Of a DNA stretch of 9,944 nucleotides, positions 1 to 6,800 are shown one piece after another. Numbering within the stretch: position 1 is the stretch's first letter; the number at the start of each line of letters is the position of its first letter. Below the pieces are notes generated by a model. That model was not told the origin of the DNA. It worked only from the letters and a program-made list of their open reading frames with translations, and searched no databases. Made by a program: the position numbers and the translations under genes. Source of the stretch: an uncultured Acetatifactor sp. (GTDB taxonomy: Bacteria; Bacillota; Clostridia; Lachnospirales; Lachnospiraceae); the NCBI GenBank assembly GCA_948896875.1, contig CAQUWW010000108.1, forward strand, positions 1 through 9,944, written 5' to 3'.

Positions 1-2
1 AG

Positions 3-746
3 GCCCAGGATGAGCGGATCGGAAGCCTGAAAGTATTGTCCTACAGCTATCATGTGGCAGTCAATGCCGTAGGCGTGCAGAAGAAACTGCGCTACCAGTC
101 CTTTAAAGGGTACCTTAAGGCGGAAGAAAGGGATGTCAGACCGGCAGAGCAGGAGGAAATCATCACCATCCTGCAGGCCTGTACCAACTGCCGGGACCAG
201 CTCCTCCTGCTGCTGTTGGCGGAGACAGGTTTCCGCATCGGAGAGCTCCTGGGAGTGCGCTACACCCATGACATCGATTATACACACCATATGGTGGGCG
301 TATATTTCCGGGAGGACAACGACAACGATGCCCGCGCCAAAAACGCGGAATACCGCAAAGCTAAGGTAAGCAGGGACACCTACGAATTTCTGATGTACTA
401 TCTGGCGGAGTACCGGGAACTGCTGCAGCGCCAGTCCTACCTGTTCATCAATATCACAGGGAAGACGGCAGGGCAGCCCCTGAAAGTGGATACCGTGTAC
501 GATATGCTGAAGCGGATGGAGAAAAAGACAGGCATAGACCTGACTCCCCACATGCTCCGGCGCTATTTTGCCAACATGCGCCGGAAGGCCGGCTGGCGTC
601 TGGAGATGATCCAGCAGGCCCTGGGGCATAAGCACATCAACACCACCATCAAGTATCTGAACATCGTGGATGATGAACTGATCGAGGCCAGCCAGGAATT
701 CTACGCAAAACATTCGGCGCTGTATGGGGTAAAGGAACTGCTATAG
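3..746 (+). CDS. Tyrosine recombinase, Tn554 TnpA-like (5' end cut by window)
   Basis: This is the catalytic part of a tyrosine-family site-specific recombinase that would cut and rejoin DNA at the ends of the mobile element. The reading frame is open to the window edge (in-frame codons from base 3), so the TTG at 36 is not the true start and most of the N-terminal DNA-binding domain is missing from view. Visible catalytic residues are the first Arg in GFRIGELLG (codon at 234), the HMLRR box (His codon at 549, Arg codon at 558), LGHKH (His codon at 624) and the nucleophile Tyr in TIKYL (codon at 654). The tail (EFYAKHSALYGVKELL) resembles that of TnpA-like proteins of clostridial elements. 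It is the first gene of the recombinase operon; its stop is followed 12 bases later by the start of the next recombinase. It appears intact where visible. Confidence 0.93.
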   Translation, partial: AQDERIGSLKVLSYSYHVAVNAVGVQKKLRYQSFKGYLKAEERDVRPAEQEEIITILQACTNCRDQLLLLLLAETGFRIGELLGVRYTHDIDYTHHMVGVYFREDNDNDARAKNAEYRKAKVSRDTYEFLMYYLAEYRELLQRQSYLFINITGKTAGQPLKVDTVYDMLKRMEKKTGIDLTPHMLRRYFANMRRKAGWRLEMIQQALGHKHINTTIKYLNIVDDELIEASQEFYAKHSALYGVKELL

Positions 747-750
747 GAGG
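745..750 (+). promoter_or_regulatory. Ribosome binding site AGGAGG deciding the start of the second recombinase
   Basis: A perfect AGGAGG overlaps the TAG stop (744-746) of the upstream recombinase. In-frame candidate starts are GTG 750, ATG 753 and ATG 759. Only ATG 759 has normal spacing (8 bases), so translation most likely starts there and is coupled to the upstream gene. Confidence 0.7.
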
Positions 751-758
751 TGATGGAG

Positions 759-2537
759 ATGCCCGCTTCTGCGATACGGAAAATGGAACTGCCTGTTATA
801 GCGCAGGAAGACCGGATACGGGAGTTACCGGCCAGGCTGTGTGAGGAACTGGATGCCTGCACAGAGGTCGGGAGCGTGGAGAGGAATAAGATTAGAACAT
901 TCCTTTTAAAAGAGGGCATCTTAAACATTACGGAAATGGACTATCCTCTGCGGCTGAGATTCCGGGCGTATCTGGAATACGACCAGCATATCCAAAGACC
1001 GGAACGATATCTGAAAGCGTATGACCGGGTAAAGCAGCATTCCATCCGGGAACAGCAGAAGACTTTAGCGGGCAGGCAACAGTCCAGATGGCAGCTGGAA
1101 GATAAGATCCTGTTTATCCCCTATCATCCGGATCCGGCGGTGGTGACGGAATTCGACTCTGTGTGGAACAAACCAAACATGGTATGGGATTTTTCCAGAA
1201 CCTGCGGCCAGCTTTTAAAACAGCAGATATTTATCACACTGAACGCAGTCATAGAACGCTTTAAGGAACCCCGGCGCAGGGAACAGAGACTGTCAGGGCT
1301 CCATTTCCTCTACGATTTCTGTGCGGAAAGAAGGATAGAGGATATGGAAAAGCTGGAGACGGCGCAGGCAAAGGACTTTGAAGCATGGCTGGAACAGAGG
1401 GGAAGAACGAACAGCGAAGCCAGGAAACAGCAGCTGCTCCCTATCATCAATTTCTGCAGAAAGACCATATTTCTACAGGATGAGGAGATCCGCTGGGATG
1501 CAAATGTGTGGTACCTGGAGCGTCTGCGTCTGCCAAAGAACCGAGTAAACCCCAGCGGTTCTTTCGCGGCTGTTTCCTTCCTGGAGATCACAAGGCCGGA
1601 CAACCGGAGGTACGAACAGGAATATATGAAATATCAGCTGGGCATCACCGGACAGGCAGTCAGCACCCTGGTGGTAAAGTATGAGGGGATCCGCAACTTT
1701 CTGGTCTGGCTGGGGAAAGAGGAGGTCAATGTATGTGAATGCACAGAGGACAGGATCGATACATACCTGGAACAGATGCAGGGAAGGGGTATTATCGCGA
1801 AGACCTTCAACGAATATCTGTCCGGGATGCACCACTTTTTCCGGTTTCTGGTAGTCCGGGGATACATGGAGCAGGTACCCTTCCACCCGGAGTACCACCA
1901 GAAAAAAGTGATACCAAAACACCATGACAGGAGCGTCTCGCCGGAAGCCTGCATGGAGATACTCTCAAAGCTGCATCTCCTGCCGGAGAACCAGAGGTGC
2001 ATGTACCTCCACCTCTGGTGCCTGGGACTTCGGATCAGCGAAGTGTGTACGCTGAAAGGGAACACCTACTACCGGCAGGGACAGGATGCGTGGATCCAGG
2101 TCTATCAGATCAAAATGAAAACCTACAAGCGGATCCCCATCTCAGACGGGCTGTACCGGATCATGCAGGTATACATCAAACGGAAGCAGATCGGCCCGGA
2201 CGAGTATCTGTTCACAAGCAAAAACGGAGGGCCATATCGGAGCGGCACCCTGCAGTACCAGATGAAAAAGTTCTGCCGGGAGAACGGGATCGAGGGAGGA
2301 GAATATCTTTTTAAATCTCACGATTACCGCCATACGGCAGCCACCTTTTTCTACGACAACGGCGCTTCCCTGCAGAGCGTCCGGGATTACCTGGGACACA
2401 ATTATGAGGAGATGACAGAGCAGTATCTGGACTTTACTCCCCGGAAGCTCGCCAAAGCCAATGAGGAATTATTTGAAGAGCCGGGCAACAGCCTTGCGGC
2501 TGGCCTGGAAAGGAAAGGAGGGAAACATGGAAGATAG
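759..2537 (+). CDS. Large tyrosine recombinase, Tn554 TnpB-like
   Basis: A 592-residue tyrosine recombinase, close in size to Tn554 TnpB and much longer than ordinary XerC/D-type integrases (about 300 aa). The C-terminal third carries the catalytic core: Arg425 in LGLRISEVC, a basic beta-strand stretch KMKTYKRIPI, His521-x-x-Arg524 in HDYRH, His547 in LGHNY and the nucleophile Tyr556 in TEQYLDF. Before it, about residues 285-375 look like the usual helical core-binding domain (VKYEGIRNFLVWLGKEE, YLSGMHHFFRFLVVRG). The first 280 residues are a family-specific N-terminal extension of unknown role. It follows the first recombinase by 12 bases, and its last 11 bases overlap the start of the third. 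It probably acts with the other two recombinases in strand exchange at the element ends, by analogy with Tn554, where TnpA and TnpB are both needed. No frameshift or missing catalytic residue is seen. Confidence 0.92.
   Translation: MPASAIRKMELPVIAQEDRIRELPARLCEELDACTEVGSVERNKIRTFLLKEGILNITEMDYPLRLRFRAYLEYDQHIQRPERYLKAYDRVKQHSIREQQKTLAGRQQSRWQLEDKILFIPYHPDPAVVTEFDSVWNKPNMVWDFSRTCGQLLKQQIFITLNAVIERFKEPRRREQRLSGLHFLYDFCAERRIEDMEKLETAQAKDFEAWLEQRGRTNSEARKQQLLPIINFCRKTIFLQDEEIRWDANVWYLERLRLPKNRVNPSGSFAAVSFLEITRPDNRRYEQEYMKYQLGITGQAVSTLVVKYEGIRNFLVWLGKEEVNVCECTEDRIDTYLEQMQGRGIIAKTFNEYLSGMHHFFRFLVVRGYMEQVPFHPEYHQKKVIPKHHDRSVSPEACMEILSKLHLLPENQRCMYLHLWCLGLRISEVCTLKGNTYYRQGQDAWIQVYQIKMKTYKRIPISDGLYRIMQVYIKRKQIGPDEYLFTSKNGGPYRSGTLQYQMKKFCRENGIEGGEYLFKSHDYRHTAATFFYDNGASLQSVRDYLGHNYEEMTEQYLDFTPRKLAKANEELFEEPGNSLAAGLERKGGKHGR
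2516..2521 (+). promoter_or_regulatory. Ribosome binding site AGGAGG of the third recombinase
   Basis: A perfect AGGAGG lies inside the end of the second recombinase gene, 5 bases before ATG 2527. It selects ATG 2527 over the upstream in-frame ATG 2461, which has no such site, and implies translational coupling across the 11-base overlap. Confidence 0.7.
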
Positions 2538-4035
2538 ATTCTATTATCGGGAACTGGAATGTTATATCAGTCCGGAAAAAGAACCGTCTCGAAAGAACTG
2601 GGAAAATGCTTACTTTGACCTGTCGCTTCTCCCTACAGAGACGATGAAAGAAGAGTTCCGCCGCTATATCCGGTACAGAGGCAGTCAGGTGGCTTTGAAT
2701 ACTATCCGGCACGATAATATTTATTTCCGGCAGTTCTGTCAGGCATTAAAGACGCGCAGGTCGCTACCGGAGAGCCTGTTGGACTGGAAAGAAGAAAAGT
2801 GGATCCAGCTACTGAAGGTATGGATGATGCAGAACGATATCCCATTGACCAGAGAGAAAAAGAATGTCTATGGGAAGGTCCAGGTAGTAGAAGCGAGACT
2901 GACGGGTTATATCCGAGCGGCCTGTCGGTTCCTACAGCCGGAAGACGGAAGGCCGGAAAGGGAGAAGGACATATGGGAACTGGAAAAACTGGATATCCCC
3001 ATTGAACAGAACCCCATCTACAAAACGGATACTCTGAATTTTACGGGAATCCTGCAGGAGAAGATCCGGGAGGAGGTCAAGCTGGCAGTCTACCAGCATC
3101 TCAAGTATGAGAAGCTTGGAACAGTGAAGAGAGAACTGACCTCCCTGCGGCAGTTTTCCAGATATCTGAAGGAGAAACAGATCCGGATAAGTTCCTGTGC
3201 GGAGGTAGACAGAGACCTGCTGGAAGGATACCTGATCTTTAAGGCGACCAATGGAAGCTCCGGAAGGGGGAACAGCGATGATATCATAAAGCTCCGATCC
3301 GTACTGGAGACGGTCGGAAAGCTCTGCGGATATCCCCATCTGGAAAAACTGTTCCTGAACACAGATATCCCGCCGGAGCTGAAACCGGAGTTCAGGGCAT
3401 ACTCGGACAGTGAGCTGAAACGGCTGAACGCGCATATCACAAAGCTGGATGAACAGATCACCAGATGCATGGTCATCCACCAGATGCTGGGGACCAGGAT
3501 CTCCGATACCCTTACTCTGCAGAGGGACTGCCTGTTCCAGTTAAATGGCGTGGATATGATAAGGATCCGGCAGGTCAAGACAAGGACTTTTGAAAAGCCG
3601 GTCAGCGCGGAACTGGCAGCATTGATACGGAAGGCGATGGAATATACCCAGGAGCGGTTTGGAGAGACGGTTTACATCTTTGTGGACGAAAGAGACACCA
3701 GGCGTCCGCTGCAATATACCACGATAAAACATAAGGTTCTCAGTCTGATACAGAAAGAGGACCTGCGGGATGACGAGGGGAAACACTTCCGGTTCGGGAC
3801 ACACATGTTCCGGCGATCCTACGGCGTGAAACTGACAGAGCTGCACCTGGATGACTGGACCATCGCCAAGCTGCTGGGGCATAAGGGAGTCAACGCGGTT
3901 ATGCATTACCGAAAGATGAGCAACCAGATCCTGGCGGATGAAACGCGCAGGGCCAGGGAAGCGCAGACCAGGATCCTGTTGGCAAATTTAGAGGGATGGG
4001 GTGAGGACTATGAACAAATACGACAAGATGGTTGA
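2527..4035 (+). CDS. Third tyrosine recombinase of the trio
   Basis: A 502-residue tyrosine recombinase, distinct in sequence from its two upstream neighbours. Its catalytic core is complete: Arg324 in LGTRISDTL, a basic strand QVKTRTFEKPV, His426-x-x-Arg429 in THMFRR, His452 in LGHKG and Tyr461 in MHYRKM. Residues about 195-300 (LAVYQHLKYEKLGTVKREL and onward) look like the core-binding helical domain, again with an N-terminal extension. Its start overlaps the second recombinase by 11 bases and its end overlaps the DUF6262-like gene by 26 bases, so all are probably translated from one message. Canonical Tn554 lacks a third recombinase, whereas RIT elements have one; which of the known groups this subfamily belongs to cannot be settled by eye. 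Confidence 0.92.
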   Translation: MEDRFYYRELECYISPEKEPSRKNWENAYFDLSLLPTETMKEEFRRYIRYRGSQVALNTIRHDNIYFRQFCQALKTRRSLPESLLDWKEEKWIQLLKVWMMQNDIPLTREKKNVYGKVQVVEARLTGYIRAACRFLQPEDGRPEREKDIWELEKLDIPIEQNPIYKTDTLNFTGILQEKIREEVKLAVYQHLKYEKLGTVKRELTSLRQFSRYLKEKQIRISSCAEVDRDLLEGYLIFKATNGSSGRGNSDDIIKLRSVLETVGKLCGYPHLEKLFLNTDIPPELKPEFRAYSDSELKRLNAHITKLDEQITRCMVIHQMLGTRISDTLTLQRDCLFQLNGVDMIRIRQVKTRTFEKPVSAELAALIRKAMEYTQERFGETVYIFVDERDTRRPLQYTTIKHKVLSLIQKEDLRDDEGKHFRFGTHMFRRSYGVKLTELHLDDWTIAKLLGHKGVNAVMHYRKMSNQILADETRRAREAQTRILLANLEGWGEDYEQIRQDG

Positions 4036-4393
4036 GGTGAACCGGGAACGGAACGATGAGAAGATCGCAGCGGCAAAGCTGGCGATCCGGAAGATGCTGG
4101 AGGAGGGCGAACGGATATCAGTCCCGCAGCTGATGAAAATGACGGGACTTTCCAGAGGGTTCTTTTATAAGAATCCCATCGTGCGGGCTGAGATCAGCCG
4201 GGCGCTGGAGGGGCAGGCAGGCACCATCGACCCACGCAGAAATATCTTGGACAAAGCCATGGGAGGTCGGATTGAGCTGCTGGAACAGCAGGTGAGGGAG
4301 CTGAAGCAGGAGAATGAGGAACTGCGGAAGGAGAACAGGAAATTGCGGAAAGGGCTTGGGAAGCAGGACAGGAGCGTTTTCAGAAATCTGTAA
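4010..4393 (+). CDS. TnpC / DUF6262-like small accessory transposition protein
   Basis: A 127-residue protein matching Tn554 TnpC in size (about 125 aa) and position, directly after the recombinases. The middle (VPQLMKMTGLSRGFFYKN, about residues 43-60) reads as a helix-turn-helix with an Arg-Gly-Phe-Phe-Tyr turn. The C-terminal part (IELLEQQVRELKQENEEL, then more charged heptads, about residues 88-118) is a clear coiled coil, suggesting dimerisation. TnpC of Tn554 influences the efficiency and orientation of transposition rather than catalysing it; a similar DNA-binding helper role is inferred here. Start choice: ATG 4010 gives the MNKYDK N-terminus I recall for relatives, and GTG 4001 is an in-frame alternative adding three residues. 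It overlaps the third recombinase by 26 bases. The first structured repeat starts 10 bases after its stop. Confidence 0.85.
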   Translation: MNKYDKMVEVNRERNDEKIAAAKLAIRKMLEEGERISVPQLMKMTGLSRGFFYKNPIVRAEISRALEGQAGTIDPRRNILDKAMGGRIELLEQQVRELKQENEELRKENRKLRKGLGKQDRSVFRNL

Positions 4394-4403
4394 TGGGAGG
4401 ATG

Positions 4404-4446
4404 TACATAGGGCCGGTAGGTGAAAGTAGCCGGCTCTTTGAAGTTG
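4404..4446 (+). repeat. Structured direct repeat, copy 1 (hairpin, left of cargo gene)
   Basis: This copy begins TACATAGGGCCGG, then a short loop region, then CCGGCTCT, four variable bases and AGTTG. It folds into a hairpin: AGGGCCGG (4409-4416) pairs with CCGGCTCT (4430-4437), with one G-T wobble. T4417-A4428 and A4418-T4427 extend the stem with G4429 bulged, leaving an 8-base loop GGTGAAAG. A near-identical copy lies at 6583-6626 in the same orientation, beyond the cargo gene. No T-run follows, so it is not a standard intrinsic terminator. It is preceded by GATGTA (4400-4405), which matches the hexamer I recall as the Tn554 attachment core; that match may be chance. It could be an element end, a recombination site or an RNA element. 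Confidence 0.8.
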
Positions 4447-4490
4447 TATTAATTATAATTTCAGAATTCAGTACCATTTTTGATGGAAAA

Positions 4491-4499
4491 TGATATAAT
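4491..4499 (+). promoter_or_regulatory. Candidate extended -10 promoter for the cargo gene
   Basis: TGATATAAT fits the extended -10 consensus TGnTATAAT exactly. No convincing -35 box lies 16-18 bases upstream, which extended -10 promoters can tolerate. It would place transcription start near 4506, about 105 bases before ATG 4611, inside the cargo unit and downstream of the first structured repeat. The surrounding sequence is very AT-rich, so a chance match is possible. Confidence 0.4.
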
Positions 4500-4594
4500 T
4501 ATTAATCAGAGACCCGCTCACGAAATCAAATTTGTATGAGAAAATCTGGTGAGATTAAGAGTAGATAGTAATTGTTTGATTAATATACTGGTTT

Positions 4595-4599
4595 GGAGG
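4595..4599 (+). promoter_or_regulatory. Ribosome binding site GGAGG deciding the cargo gene start
   Basis: GGAGG lies 11 bases before ATG 4611. The in-frame TTG at 4593 overlaps this site, so it cannot be the start. ATG 4603 is out of frame and soon stops. ATG 4611 is therefore the best start although the spacing is slightly long. Confidence 0.6.
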
Positions 4600-4610
4600 T
4601 AAATGATAAA

Positions 4611-6530
4611 ATGCGTCCGGAATATGATGGCATCAAATTTTATAGTGTAAATGATTGGTCTATAGGAGAGAATTTAGAAAAATCGGCTATGCTTCTTGAA
4701 GCGTTTGATGAGAATGAGGAGTATAAGGATATAAACAGGATTATTGAACTTTATAATGTTCAGGAATTAGTTAATAGTGGTGTACACCTTAAAGAATGGG
4801 ATGATGAGAAGATTGAATATTATAAGAAATCATGTATTTTGTTGGCAAAGGTTCTCGGACGATTTTTTGGAAAGATAAATGATGAAAACTTTCAACAGAT
4901 TACTCGTTCGGTATGCATTGGTTACATTGAAGATTACTGGAAATTATTCGTTAAATTTAAAGTATTTAAAAAAGTTTCTGGTGAAGTATTTACAGAATAT
5001 ATAAATAATCCGGAGGCTACACTTTATGTGCTGTTACAACAAGAGGAACTGGTAAAGCATTTTGGAAGAGAGTTGGCAGATGTACTGCGTATCTCTCCAC
5101 AAACGCCACGCTTGATTATAAGCAAATTTCTGCAAAGAAATGAACAGAAATGTCTTTATCATTTTCCCAAGGAATTAGCGCCATCGGAATATGGGAGAAT
5201 TCTCCAGAGTTATGTGGATTCGGATACAGCGAATTTGAACCATCTTCAGCTATTAGTTAATGCACAAAGCTCGAAAGAATGTCCAATTAGCGATAAGCTA
5301 AGATTATCTGCAAAAAGAGCATGCACCACTTATTGGGAAAAGCATCCTTTTACAGGAGTACAGATAGGATATGGTATAGGTGTGGAATTTGCAGATGTGC
5401 CAGAGATAAAAAGTGTCAAAAAGTCAGAGGATAACACGTATCAGATTACTTATGATATTAAGTGGCTGCTCGAAAATTTAGATTACCCAACAATTTTAAA
5501 TAATTTTCGATATATTTTTGAACAGTTTGATGAGTGTTGTAGAAGCACTCTGGTGTCGGTAAAATCTCAATTAGGAATCTTTGAAAGAACGCTTTCAACC
5601 AGAGGAGTTAAAGAATTTATAAAAGGCAATCATTTTAATATAGGGGAAAATCTTTCAACTATGCAGGTAAAAGGTTGCTATGATATATTGAAACATAATG
5701 GTGTGCGTTTAGAGGATGTTTTGAAATGGTTTTTTGAGGAGTATCTTCCGCAGGAATTTGGTGTAAATGGTTTTCGGTTTAATTCCCCATCTGATGGAAC
5801 AACACTGGTAGAAAAGTGCCGAACCATTGCTTCAGAGATGGATGGAGTGCTCAAACAATTTCGTATGTATGTGCAAGACGGACAAATTGATCGAGAGTTA
5901 TTTGAAATGTCTTCGGAGCATATAGTATTTTCTAATCTATCTGGGTTTGCTGAGGATAAATATGCTTATGCTAACAGCGATGACATTCAAAATGAACAGT
6001 TTTTGCTGTTTTCTGATCAGAGCCATTTGTATTACATAGAAAAATACAAAAACAAGTATAACCATTTTTGTGATTTGGTAATTCAAGAGGACGTATCAAT
6101 TTCGGATTTTTGGGAATATCAACAAGAAAAAATTCAATGGCTTATTGGAAAAGATATAGTTATAAAAACCCCGGAGGGCTATTTGAAATTAAATGTCCCT
6201 AAAGTATATATTCTAAAAGACTTGTATGATCACGATGTTATTTGTCCTCAGTATTATGATAGTGAGCTAAGAAGTGTGGTTGATGAATGGTGTAAGAGTG
6301 GTGATTTAAGACTGGAGAACAGTCTTTTTTCAAAGCCAGAGCAGGATTATCTTAATTATGAATTGAATAAATCCTCTTTTAGCAATGGGCTTGATTTGCG
6401 CAATAAATATGCACATAGCACTTATCCTGAGGATGAAAAGATACAGTTTGTCGATTATATAAGGCTGCTAAAGATTATGATTCTTGTCATTACAAAGATA
6501 AATGAAGAATTCTGTTTGAGAGGAGAATAG
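4611..6530 (+). CDS. Uncharacterised cargo protein with C-terminal HEPN-like Rx4H motif
   Basis: A 639-residue protein that I cannot assign to a named family. Its sequence is rich in charged and aromatic residues, with no signal peptide or membrane segment, so it is probably cytoplasmic. Near the C-terminus, FSNGLDLRNKYAHS contains Arg597-Asn598-x-x-x-His602, the Rx4H signature with a polar residue after Arg that is typical of HEPN domains. It is followed by a long helix (VDYIRLLKIMILVITKIN), as in HEPN folds. HEPN domains are often metal-independent RNases in toxin, abortive-infection and other anti-phage systems, but some are non-catalytic. Only one such motif is seen, so activity would probably need a dimer. 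The N-terminal 500 residues look mostly helical, with no visible nucleotide-binding or nuclease motif. The gene is far more AT-rich than the recombinases, has its own ribosome site and candidate promoter, and sits between two copies of a structured repeat. These features suggest horizontally acquired cargo. A defence role is inference. Confidence 0.85.
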   Translation: MRPEYDGIKFYSVNDWSIGENLEKSAMLLEAFDENEEYKDINRIIELYNVQELVNSGVHLKEWDDEKIEYYKKSCILLAKVLGRFFGKINDENFQQITRSVCIGYIEDYWKLFVKFKVFKKVSGEVFTEYINNPEATLYVLLQQEELVKHFGRELADVLRISPQTPRLIISKFLQRNEQKCLYHFPKELAPSEYGRILQSYVDSDTANLNHLQLLVNAQSSKECPISDKLRLSAKRACTTYWEKHPFTGVQIGYGIGVEFADVPEIKSVKKSEDNTYQITYDIKWLLENLDYPTILNNFRYIFEQFDECCRSTLVSVKSQLGIFERTLSTRGVKEFIKGNHFNIGENLSTMQVKGCYDILKHNGVRLEDVLKWFFEEYLPQEFGVNGFRFNSPSDGTTLVEKCRTIASEMDGVLKQFRMYVQDGQIDRELFEMSSEHIVFSNLSGFAEDKYAYANSDDIQNEQFLLFSDQSHLYYIEKYKNKYNHFCDLVIQEDVSISDFWEYQQEKIQWLIGKDIVIKTPEGYLKLNVPKVYILKDLYDHDVICPQYYDSELRSVVDEWCKSGDLRLENSLFSKPEQDYLNYELNKSSFSNGLDLRNKYAHSTYPEDEKIQFVDYIRLLKIMILVITKINEEFCLRGE

Positions 6531-6582
6531 AAAAATATGTGAAAAATGAGAGATATCTAATACGAATAATCACATATTAGTA

Positions 6583-6626
6583 TACATAGGGCCGGCAGGT
6601 TGAAAGCTACCGGCTCTACGCAGTTG
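6583..6626 (+). repeat. Structured direct repeat, copy 2 (hairpin, right of cargo gene)
   Basis: This is the second copy of the repeat at 4404-4446, in the same orientation, 52 bases after the cargo stop. TACATAGGGCCGG, GAAAG, CCGGCTCT and AGTTG are conserved. AGGGCCGG (6588-6595) pairs with CCGGCTCT (6610-6617). The inner stem differs from copy 1 but still pairs (A6597-T6608, G6598-C6607, around a C-A mismatch), leaving an 8-base loop GTTGAAAG. Similarity to copy 1 stops shortly after AGTTG and just before TACATAG, so the repeat unit is about 43 bases. The outer stem is unchanged while the inner stem varies but stays mostly paired, which suggests the fold matters. Confidence 0.8.
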
Positions 6627-6800
6627 CAACCTTTTCGTTCATACTAAAATCCTTTTTGTGACTTCCGTTTTTGCGGAAGTTCTTGTACGATTAGAAAACA
6701 AAGAGGAATGACGGTTTATATGCTTTGCGAGCATTGAGAATCATGCAGTTCAGGTATTGGAAAAGGAGTATGGAGAATAGTAGAATGGAATCGTCTGGAA
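6627..6800. other. Junction region without a recognisable gene
   Basis: Between the second structured repeat and the truncated flavodoxin no coding sequence could be recognised on either strand; short frames here lack ribosome sites and family resemblance. The stretch holds the perfect hairpin at 6661-6680 and is otherwise AT-rich. The right end of the mobile element must lie here or within the following 100 bases (up to about 6903, where flavodoxin similarity begins), but no terminal inverted repeat or target duplication can be identified by eye. Confidence 0.5.
6661..6680. repeat. Perfect 7-bp inverted repeat (ACTTCCG / CGGAAGT)
   Basis: ACTTCCG (6661-6667) and CGGAAGT (6674-6680) are exact reverse complements around a 6-base loop TTTTTG. 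Only a weak T-rich stretch (TCTTGT) follows on the + strand, so it is a poor intrinsic terminator. It lies 35 bases past the second structured repeat and could be a recombinase-binding arm site, a weak terminator, or chance. Confidence 0.5.

Larger units (their letters stand above)
1..6626 (+). mobile_element. Tn554-like / recombinase-trio mobile element (left end outside window)
   Basis: Three adjacent tyrosine recombinase genes followed by a TnpC/DUF6262-type gene form the integration module of a Tn554-like element. Classical Tn554 has two recombinases (TnpA, TnpB) plus small TnpC, and RIT elements have three recombinases, so this arrangement combines features of both. The module is followed by an AT-rich cargo gene bracketed by two copies of a structured repeat, then by a flavodoxin gene lacking its 5' half. 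The left end lies outside the window. The right end is not defined by a visible terminal repeat; it must lie between the second repeat (ending near 6626) and the start of flavodoxin homology near 6903. The element call is strong; the exact boundary is inference. Confidence 0.75.

Noticed and set aside
1473..2065. Minus-strand open frames within the second recombinase
   Set aside because: They mirror the well-supported recombinase frame, and their translations are rich in Cys, Ser and Pro without family character.
3..4393. Recombinases as phage integrases of a prophage
   Set aside because: There are three consecutive recombinases with a TnpC-like partner, and no phage structural, lysis or repressor genes are visible.
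4409..4437. Structured repeat as an ordinary intrinsic terminator
   Set aside because: The stem is GC-rich, but neither copy is followed by a run of T, and the conserved sequence extends outside the stem on both sides (TACAT and AGTTG).
4611..6530. Cargo protein as a Cas13-like or other two-HEPN effector
   Set aside because: Only one Rx4-6H motif is found, the length is too short for Cas13, and no CRISPR repeats are present in the window.
6719..6724. TATGCT as a -10 box for the truncated flavodoxin/reductase operon
   Set aside because: No acceptable -35 box lies at the right distance, and the region appears to be an insertion junction.
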